DNA from: Telluria mixta | GTDB lineage: Bacteria; Pseudomonadota; Gammaproteobacteria; Burkholderiales; Burkholderiaceae_D | Direction: 5' to 3' | NCBI RefSeq assembly: GCF_029223865.1 | Contig: NZ_CP119520.1 | Span: 5,084,001 to 5,148,000, forward strand | DNA length: 64,000 nucleotides | In this document: in pieces, positions 58,621 to 64,000 of the stretch | Layout of the letters: the number at the start of each line of letters is the position of its first letter | Position numbering within the stretch: the stretch's first letter is position 1 | Translations under genes and position numbers: made by a program | The notes under the pieces: model-generated | What the model was told of the DNA's origin: nothing | Databases searched by the model: none | Seen by the model: only the letters and a program-made list of their open reading frames with translations

Positions 58621-59469
58621 ATGCTCCCCGAAACGGATGCGCTCACCGTGCCGGTGCACACGCCGGCCAGCTCGTTCGGCATCGCCATGCGCGTACTGCC
58701 CGCGCCGCGGCGCGCGGCGATGTTCGGCATCTACGCGTTTTGCCGCGCCGTCGACGACATTGCCGACGGCCCCGCGCCGCCCCGTGAACGCCGCGCCGCG
58801 CTGGAACGGTGGCGGGCCGACGTCGACGCCGCGTACGCCGGCGGCCGGGCCCCGCGCCTGCGCGCGCTGGCGCCGCACATCGCCGCGTACGGCCTCGCGC
58901 GCGCCGACTTCCACGCCGTGATCGACGGCATGCTGATGGATGCGCAGGACCGCCCCATCTGCGCACCGCCGGCCGACACCCTCGACCTGTACTGCGATCG
59001 CGTCGCCGCCGCCGTCGGGCGGCTGTCCGTGCGCGTATTCGGCCTGCCGCAGGACGACGGCCTCCTGCTCGCCCACCACCTGGGCCGCGCGCTGCAGCTG
59101 ACCAATATCCTGCGCGACATCGACGAGGACGCCGCCATCGGCCGCGCCTACGTGCCGCGCGAACTGCTGCTCGCGGCCGGCGTCGAAGCCCGCGTGTGCG
59201 CGGCCGGCGCGGACGACATCGCGGCGCATCCGGCGCTGCCCCGGGCGTGCGCCGACCTGGCCGCGCAGGCGCGCCGGCACTACGCCGCCTCCGACTTCGT
59301 ACTGCGCCGCCACCGGGGCAGTGCGGCCCGGGCGCCGCGCCTCATGGGGGCCGTGTATGCGGCCCTGCTGGCGCGGCTCGCGGCGCGCGGGTGGGGCAGT
59401 CCGCGCACGCCTGTCCGGCTGGGACGCCTGGCCAAGGTCGGCATCCTGGTGCGGCACGCGCTCCGGTAG
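58621..59469 (+). CDS. hpnD: Presqualene diphosphate synthase
   Basis: A 282-residue trans-isoprenyl diphosphate synthase that joins two farnesyl diphosphates to presqualene diphosphate. HpnD-type features: SSFGIAMRVLPAPRRAAMF, the first Asp motif YAFCRAVDDIAD, and the second LTNILRDIDEDA. HpnC proteins differ in the N-terminal motif. GAGG precedes ATG 58621, 13 bases after dxs. The partners HpnC and HpnE needed for squalene are not in this window. Confidence 0.9.
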   Translation: MLPETDALTVPVHTPASSFGIAMRVLPAPRRAAMFGIYAFCRAVDDIADGPAPPRERRAALERWRADVDAAYAGGRAPRLRALAPHIAAYGLARADFHAVIDGMLMDAQDRPICAPPADTLDLYCDRVAAAVGRLSVRVFGLPQDDGLLLAHHLGRALQLTNILRDIDEDAAIGRAYVPRELLLAAGVEARVCAAGADDIAAHPALPRACADLAAQARRHYAASDFVLRRHRGSAARAPRLMGAVYAALLARLAARGWGSPRTPVRLGRLAKVGILVRHALR

Positions 59470-59483
59470 CCACGGGGGATGTC

Positions 59484-61496
59484 ATGCGCTACTCGTCATT
59501 CCGGTCCATGGCGCAGGCCGGCGCCGTCGAAGCGGAACGCACACTCACCAGCCGCGCACGCCTGGAGCCGGCCATCGACGCGGCGCTCGCGGCCGTGCTG
59601 TCCGACCAGCGCGACGACGGCCACTGGGTCTACGAACTCGAAGCGGACGTCACGATCCCCGCCGAGTACGTGCTGATGGTGCACTACCTGGGCGAGACGC
59701 CGGACACGGCCCTTGAGCGCAAGATCGGCACGTATCTGCGCCGGCGCCAGGGCGACCACGGCGGCTGGCCGCTGTTCCACGGCGGCGCGTTCGACCCGAG
59801 CGCCAGCGTCAAGGCCTATTTTGCGCTGAAGATGATCGGCGATCCGCCGGGCGCGCCGCACATGGTGCGGGCGCGTGCGGCGATCCGGGACCACGGCGGC
59901 GCCGAACGCAGCAATGTCTTCACGCGCATGCTGCTGGCGCTGTTCGGCGAGATGCCGTGGTCGGCCGTGCCCGTGATGCCGGTGGAGATCGCGCTGTTGC
60001 CGCGCTGGTCGCCGTTCCACCTGTCGAAGGTCTCGTACTGGACCCGCACCGTGCTGACGCCGCTGCTCGTGCTGGGCGCGCTGCGGCCGCGGGCGCGCAA
60101 TCCGCGCGCCGTGGGCGTCGCGGAACTGTTCCTTGCGCCGCCGGCCAGCCTCGGGCTGGCGCCGCGCGCGCCGCACCAGGACCGCATGTGGTTCGCGCTG
60201 TTCCGCACGCTGGAGTCGCAGATGCGCCTGCTGGCGCCGCGCCTGCCCGCGCGCCTGCGCCGGCGCGCGGTCGAGCAGGCGGCCGCGTTCGTGCGTGCGC
60301 GCCTGAACGGCGAGCACGGCCTGGGCGCCATTTTCCCCGCGATGGTCAACGCCGTGCAGATGCTCGACGTGCTGGGCTTGCCGCCGGATGCGCCCGAGTC
60401 GTCCGCCGCGCGCCGCGCCATCGACCGGCTGCTCGTCGACCACGGTGCCGAAGCCTATTGCCAGCCCTGCCTGTCGCCCGTGTGGGACACGGCGCTGATG
60501 TGCCACGCGCTGCTGGAAGCGGGCACGCCGTCCGCGCTGGCCGCGGCGCGGCGCGGACTCGACTGGCTGCTGCCGCTGCAGATCCTCGACCGGTCCGGCG
60601 ACTGGGCCGCGCGCCGGCCGGACGTGCGTCCCGGCGGCTGGGCGTTCCAGTACGAAAACGCGTGCTATCCCGACGTCGACGACACCGCCGTCGTGGCGAT
60701 GGCCATGCACCGGGCCGCGCACGTCGAACCGCAACCGTTGCCGGACCGGTACGCGGACGCCGTCGCCCGCGCCCGCGAATGGATCGTCGGCATGCAGGGC
60801 AGGGGCGGCGGCTGGGGCGCGTTCGAGGCCGACAACACGCACCATTACCTGAACCACATCCCGTTCGCCGACCACGGCGCGCTGCTGGATCCGCCGACGG
60901 CCGACGTGTCCGCGCGCTGCCTGTCGATGCTGGCCCAGCTGGAGCCGGGCGCCTGTGCGCGGCGCCGGTCGCCGGCCGCGCGGGCACTGGGCTGGCTGCT
61001 GCGCCGGCAGGAGAAGAACGGGAGCTGGTACGGGCGCTGGGGTGTGAACTATGTCTACGGCACGTGGTGCGCGCTGTGCGCCCTGGCGGCGGCCGGCCTG
61101 CCATCCGATGCGGCGCCCGTCGCCCGGGGCGCCCGCTGGCTCGCGTACGTGCAGAATCCGGACGGCGGCTGGGGCGAGGGCGGCGACAGCTACCGGCTCG
61201 ACTATGCCGGCCACGCGTGGGCGCCGTCGACGGCGTCGCAGACGGCATGGGCGCTGCTGGGCCTGATGGCAGCGGGCGCCGTCGACACGCCGGCCGTCGC
61301 GCGCGGCATCGCCTGGCTCGTCGACCGGCAGCGCGCGGACGGCCTGTGGGACGAACCGCAGCACACGGCCACGGGCTTTCCCCGCGTGTTCTACCTGCGC
61401 TATCACGGGTACGCCCGTTACTTTCCACTGTGGGCGCTGGCCCGCTACCGCAACCTGCGGGCCGGCGGCAGCGGGCGGGTTCCCTTCGGGATGTGA
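59484..61496 (+). CDS. shc: Squalene-hopene cyclase
   Basis: A 670-residue class II triterpene cyclase that turns squalene into hopene/diplopterol at the membrane surface. The catalytic Asp motif is intact (YPDVDDTAVV, near residue 395), as are several QW repeats (QGDHGGWP near 95, QRDDGHW near 45, GRGGGWGAF near 435, QEKNGSWYGRWG near 515, QNPDGGWGE near 560, QRADGLWDE near 620). GGGGGA precedes the ATG; the gene follows hpnD after 14 bases. It is the defining gene of this hopanoid cluster. Confidence 0.95.
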   Translation: MRYSSFRSMAQAGAVEAERTLTSRARLEPAIDAALAAVLSDQRDDGHWVYELEADVTIPAEYVLMVHYLGETPDTALERKIGTYLRRRQGDHGGWPLFHGGAFDPSASVKAYFALKMIGDPPGAPHMVRARAAIRDHGGAERSNVFTRMLLALFGEMPWSAVPVMPVEIALLPRWSPFHLSKVSYWTRTVLTPLLVLGALRPRARNPRAVGVAELFLAPPASLGLAPRAPHQDRMWFALFRTLESQMRLLAPRLPARLRRRAVEQAAAFVRARLNGEHGLGAIFPAMVNAVQMLDVLGLPPDAPESSAARRAIDRLLVDHGAEAYCQPCLSPVWDTALMCHALLEAGTPSALAAARRGLDWLLPLQILDRSGDWAARRPDVRPGGWAFQYENACYPDVDDTAVVAMAMHRAAHVEPQPLPDRYADAVARAREWIVGMQGRGGGWGAFEADNTHHYLNHIPFADHGALLDPPTADVSARCLSMLAQLEPGACARRRSPAARALGWLLRRQEKNGSWYGRWGVNYVYGTWCALCALAAAGLPSDAAPVARGARWLAYVQNPDGGWGEGGDSYRLDYAGHAWAPSTASQTAWALLGLMAAGAVDTPAVARGIAWLVDRQRADGLWDEPQHTATGFPRVFYLRYHGYARYFPLWALARYRNLRAGGSGRVPFGM

Positions 61497-61499
61497 GCC

Positions 61500-62195
61500 G
61501 TGGCCGATGCGGCGCGCGTGCTCGCCGTCTGCGGCATGCCGTTCGAGGCCGCGATCGCGGACGGGCCCGGCGTCGTGTGCATCCATGGCCCCGGGCCGTG
61601 GCGGGTCGCGCAGCGGCTGCACGCGATGCTGGACGGCGACGGTTGCTGGGGCGGCATCATCAGCTTCGGGTGCGCCGGCGGCCTGGACCCGGAACTCGCC
61701 AGCGGCGACTGCGTCGTGGCCACGAGCGTGCTGACGCCGGACGGCGTCATCGCGACGGACCCTGACTGGTCGCGCGTGCTGCTGGACCGCGTGACGGGCG
61801 CCCGGCCGGGACTGCTCGCCGGCACGGACGCGCCCCTCGCCACGGCCGCCGCCAAGGCCGCCCTGTGGCGTGAGGCGGGCGCCATCGCCGTGGATATGGA
61901 AACCCATGCGGCCGCGCTGGCCGCACGGCGCCACGGCCTGCCGTTCGCGGCGTGCCGCGTCGTGCTCGATCCGGCCTGGCGCAACGTGCCCGCGGCCGCG
62001 CTGGCCGGCCTGGACGTCGGCGGGGTCTGGCCCGTGCTGCGCAGCCTGGCCGGTGCGCCGGGGCAGATCGTGCCGCTGTGCGTGCTGGCGGGCGAGGCGT
62101 GGGTGGCGCGGCGTTCGCTGTTGCGAGTGCGCGCGCGGCTCGGGCCGGCGTTGGGGCGCTATCTGGTGACGTCGTCCTTGCCGCCATCGTTCTGA
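61500..62195 (+). CDS. hpnG: Hopanoid-associated phosphorylase
   Basis: A 231-residue member of the nucleoside phosphorylase family with MTA/SAH nucleosidase-like core (VAVCGMPFEA-type start, FGCAGGLDPELASGDCVV, and VDMETHAAALAARRHGLPF near 140). HpnG removes adenine from adenosylhopane to give ribosyl-hopane for C35 hopanoids. It starts with GTG three bases after the shc stop, and its last 37 bases overlap the convergent mlaA gene. The SAM-dependent HpnH acting before it is not in the window. Confidence 0.9.
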   Translation: MADAARVLAVCGMPFEAAIADGPGVVCIHGPGPWRVAQRLHAMLDGDGCWGGIISFGCAGGLDPELASGDCVVATSVLTPDGVIATDPDWSRVLLDRVTGARPGLLAGTDAPLATAAAKAALWREAGAIAVDMETHAAALAARRHGLPFAACRVVLDPAWRNVPAAALAGLDVGGVWPVLRSLAGAPGQIVPLCVLAGEAWVARRSLLRVRARLGPALGRYLVTSSLPPSF

Positions 62196-62899
62196 CCATA
62201 GTCTGGCAGCGGCGTCTCCCTGCCTTCGTCGAGCTGCGCGCGTCGCCGGCCCAGGTAGGCATCGCGCACGAACAGATAGCGGTCCAGCGCGGCCTGCTCC
62301 AGCAGGTTGGTCGCGTTCAGGTAGCGGGCCCGGGTACTGACGAAGTCGGCGCCCCACAGCGTGTTGCGCAGCGCCGGCTTCGCGTATGTGGCGGGCGAGC
62401 CGTACTGGTCGACGGCGAAGCCGGCCGTGTCGCGGAACGTGCTCGGGCCGAACAGCGGCAGCACGAGGTAGGGACCGGCCGGTACGCCGTAGTGGCCCAG
62501 CGTGAGGCCGAAGTCCTGGTCGCGCTTGGCGATGCCGGCCGGCGTGGCGATGTCGAGCACGCCCAGCAGCCCGAACGTGGAATTGACGGCCACGCGCATC
62601 AGGTCGTTCATGCCGTCCATCAGGCGCAACTGGGCGAAATCGTTCAGCATCACGGTGACGTCGCCCAGGTTGGAAAAGACATTCTCGACGCCGGTGCGGA
62701 CGAAGCGCGGCACGGCACGGTTGTACGTGCGCGCGACCGGTTGTGCAATGTGGCGGTCGAGCGAGTCGTTGAAGCGGTACGTGGCGCGGTTGAGCGGTTC
62801 CAGCGGATCGGCCTTGTCACGTTCCGGGCCGGTGGCGCAGCCGGACAGGAGTAACAGCAGCGTGGTCGCAACGAGCCGGCGCGGCGGCGGATGGGTCAT
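62159..62899 (-). CDS. mlaA: MlaA/VacJ-family outer-membrane lipoprotein
   Basis: A 246-residue lipoprotein: signal and lipobox LLLLLSGCATG, then the MlaA domain (about 30-225; DPLEPLNRATYRFNDSLDR, FSNLGDVTVMLNDFAQ, HYGVPAGPYLVLPLFGPSTFRD). MlaA removes misplaced phospholipid from the outer leaflet as the outer part of the Mla system. Here its ATG overlaps the hpnN stop (ATGA), so the cell likely couples it to hopanoid export rather than only to the mla operon. The 3' end overlaps hpnG. Confidence 0.92.
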   Translation of the reverse strand: MTHPPPRRLVATTLLLLLSGCATGPERDKADPLEPLNRATYRFNDSLDRHIAQPVARTYNRAVPRFVRTGVENVFSNLGDVTVMLNDFAQLRLMDGMNDLMRVAVNSTFGLLGVLDIATPAGIAKRDQDFGLTLGHYGVPAGPYLVLPLFGPSTFRDTAGFAVDQYGSPATYAKPALRNTLWGADFVSTRARYLNATNLLEQAALDRYLFVRDAYLGRRRAQLDEGRETPLPDYGQNDGGKDDVTR

Positions 62900-64000
62900 G
62901 GCGGTCCTCGTTCGGCAGGAGCCGGGGCGCGGGGCTGCCCCAGCAGGACGGGCTGGAAGAACACGGCGCCGATCAGGGTGCAGACCAGCGCCAGCACCAG
63001 CAGCTTGCCCATGCTGGCGGTGCCGGGGTGGTGCGACAGCCACAGGCTGCCGAATGCGGTGCCGGTGGTCGCCGCGCTGAGGACGATCGCTTGCGTGAGC
63101 GGATGTTCCAGCCGGGCCGGCTGCCCCGCGCGCCACGCCATGATGTAATAGATCTTGAACGCGACGCCGACGCCCAGCAGCAGCGGCAGCGCGATGATGT
63201 TCGCGAAATTCAGGTGGATGCGCAGCAGCACGCAGGCCTCCAGCGTGACCAGGCTCGACACGAGCAGGGGCACCATCGTCAGCAGCACGTCGCCCACGCG
63301 CCGGAACGCGATCCACAACAGCAGCGCGATGGTGACGACGGCCAGCAGCGCCGCCTGCACGAACGCGGCGATGATCAGGTCCGCCGCATGGCGCACGGAG
63401 ATCGGCCCGCCGGCCGCATCCGGCGCGATGCGCAGCACGGCATCGGTGAAGCGGCGCAGCCGGCTGGCGTCCTCGCGGCTCGTTCCCGTCGGCCCCGTCG
63501 GCCGCCTTGGGCTGACGTCGACGAGCGCGCGGCCATCGGGCGCGATCCAGTTGCGGCGCATCGGGGCGGGCAGGGTCGCCAGCGTGACGGGTTGCGGCTG
63601 CAGTGCGAGGCGCAGGGCGTCCAGCGCGAGGCGCAGCGTTCCCGCCAGCGCCTGGTCGGCACGGTCGCGGGCGGCCGGCCCCGCCCGTGCCAGGGCAGCG
63701 AGCGCCCGCGCGAGCCGTGACGCTTCGGCCGCCCCGGGCCCGGGATGGTCGAGCGCCGCGTTGTGCAGCGACAGCGCGGCCGTGCGCAGCGCCGCCGCGC
63801 GCTGCGGGTCCGACGCCGGTGCGATGGGCGACATCTCCAGCACGGGCAGCAGGCGGGCGGCGGCGGCCGCGATGGCGTCCAGTTTGCCGGTCTGGCCGTC
63901 GGGGACGAGGCTGGCCGCCGTCAGGACATGGGCGACGTCGGGCAGGCGTTCCAGGCGCGCCGCCAGCGTGGTCGCCTGCGCCAGCGACGGGGCGAGCACC
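62896..64000 (-). CDS. hpnN: HpnN-type RND transporter, C-terminal part (5' end beyond window)
   Basis: The window holds at least 368 residues from the C-terminal half of an RND-superfamily (MMPL/SSD-like) exporter. A periplasmic Ala/Arg-rich region (about 1-210 of the visible part) is followed by five to six membrane helices (LLAVVTIALLLWIAF, VLLTMVPLLVSSLVTLE, IIALPLLLGVGVAFKIYYI, AIVLSAATTGTAFGSL, LLVLALVCTLIGAVFF). HpnN moves hopanoids from the inner to the outer membrane. The identity follows from the helix pattern and its coupling to mlaA beside hopanoid genes. Confidence 0.85.
   Translation of the reverse strand, partial: VLAPSLAQATTLAARLERLPDVAHVLTAASLVPDGQTGKLDAIAAAAARLLPVLEMSPIAPASDPQRAAALRTAALSLHNAALDHPGPGAAEASRLARALAALARAGPAARDRADQALAGTLRLALDALRLALQPQPVTLATLPAPMRRNWIAPDGRALVDVSPRRPTGPTGTSREDASRLRRFTDAVLRIAPDAAGGPISVRHAADLIIAAFVQAALLAVVTIALLLWIAFRRVGDVLLTMVPLLVSSLVTLEACVLLRIHLNFANIIALPLLLGVGVAFKIYYIMAWRAGQPARLEHPLTQAIVLSAATTGTAFGSLWLSHHPGTASMGKLLVLALVCTLIGAVFFQPVLLGQPRAPAPAERGPP

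Noticed and set aside
59496..62357. 953-codon minus-strand frame opposite shc and hpnG
   Set aside because: Composition and lack of motifs mark it as the mirror of the real plus-strand genes; shc and hpnG motifs are intact on the plus strand.
1..64000. tRNA, rRNA, insertion sequences, integrases, prophage or CRISPR
   Set aside because: No cloverleaf-like or rRNA sequence, transposase or integrase motif, or regularly spaced repeat was seen on either strand; a covariance-model scan would be needed to exclude small RNAs.

Overview
The window is 64 kb of high-GC DNA with dense gene packing, many 4-base ATGA/GTGA start-stop overlaps and long spurious antisense frames. Gene content points to a betaproteobacterium of the Oxalobacteraceae (Massilia/Telluria/Duganella-like): a PEP-CTERM protein, PilE-FimT-PilVWX-PilY1 minor pilins, a UbiTUV cluster, single-subunit quinol NO reductase with NsrR, a Wsp-like chemosensory operon and hopanoid genes. 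This placement is an inference from gene families, not from a marker gene. I saw no rRNA, tRNA, CRISPR array, transposase or phage gene.

Region 1 (1-24.5 kb) is an oxygen-limitation and nitric-oxide block. It holds coenzyme-B12-dependent ribonucleotide reductase (nrdJ), the oxygen-independent ubiquinone hydroxylation proteins UbiU/UbiV/UbiT, two small unknown partners, a Dnr-type Crp/Fnr regulator, an operon phaC-fabI-pta-ackA (polyhydroxybutyrate synthesis plus substrate-level ATP from acetyl-phosphate), an L,D-transpeptidase, norB-nsrR-DUF2249-membrane protein, and divergently nnrS-hemN. Together these replace oxygen-requiring steps (deoxynucleotide, quinone and heme synthesis), remove NO, and dispose of reductant and acetyl-CoA. 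Several genes are preceded by Crp/Fnr-type palindromes with repeated spacing (nrdJ and ubiU: both centred 62.5 bp before ATG; phaC and the transpeptidase: both 42.5 bp before ATG), and the norB promoter region also has an NsrR-type operator. A phosphocholine-type phospholipase C and a PEP-CTERM protein interrupt the block.

Region 2 (24.6-41.7 kb) is a signalling island: a GGDEF/EAL protein with degenerate active sites, HDOD proteins, REC-HD and REC proteins, then an operon CheW-CheR(TPR)-CheW-MCP-CheA(REC)-CheB that has the parts list of a Wsp system. Where WspR (a diguanylate cyclase) would be expected there is instead a 1045-residue REC-GAF-PAS-GGDEF-EAL-REC protein whose GGDEF is degenerate and whose EAL looks intact, so the visible output is c-di-GMP breakdown.

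Region 3 (41.8-56.7 kb) holds a secreted GH2 glycosidase, a PAS histidine kinase, an MgtC-like membrane protein, the type IV minor pilin operon ending in a large PilY1 with a Thr/Cys-rich insertion, a REP-like palindromic repeat, a MarR-type regulator with a divergent membrane protein, and a zinc alcohol dehydrogenase followed by a LysR regulator.

Region 4 (56.8-64 kb) is a hopanoid cluster: dxs, hpnD, squalene-hopene cyclase and hpnG on the plus strand, meeting mlaA and hpnN (cut by the window end) on the minus strand. It supplies isoprenoid precursor, makes squalene intermediates, cyclises them, extends the side chain and moves lipid between membranes.
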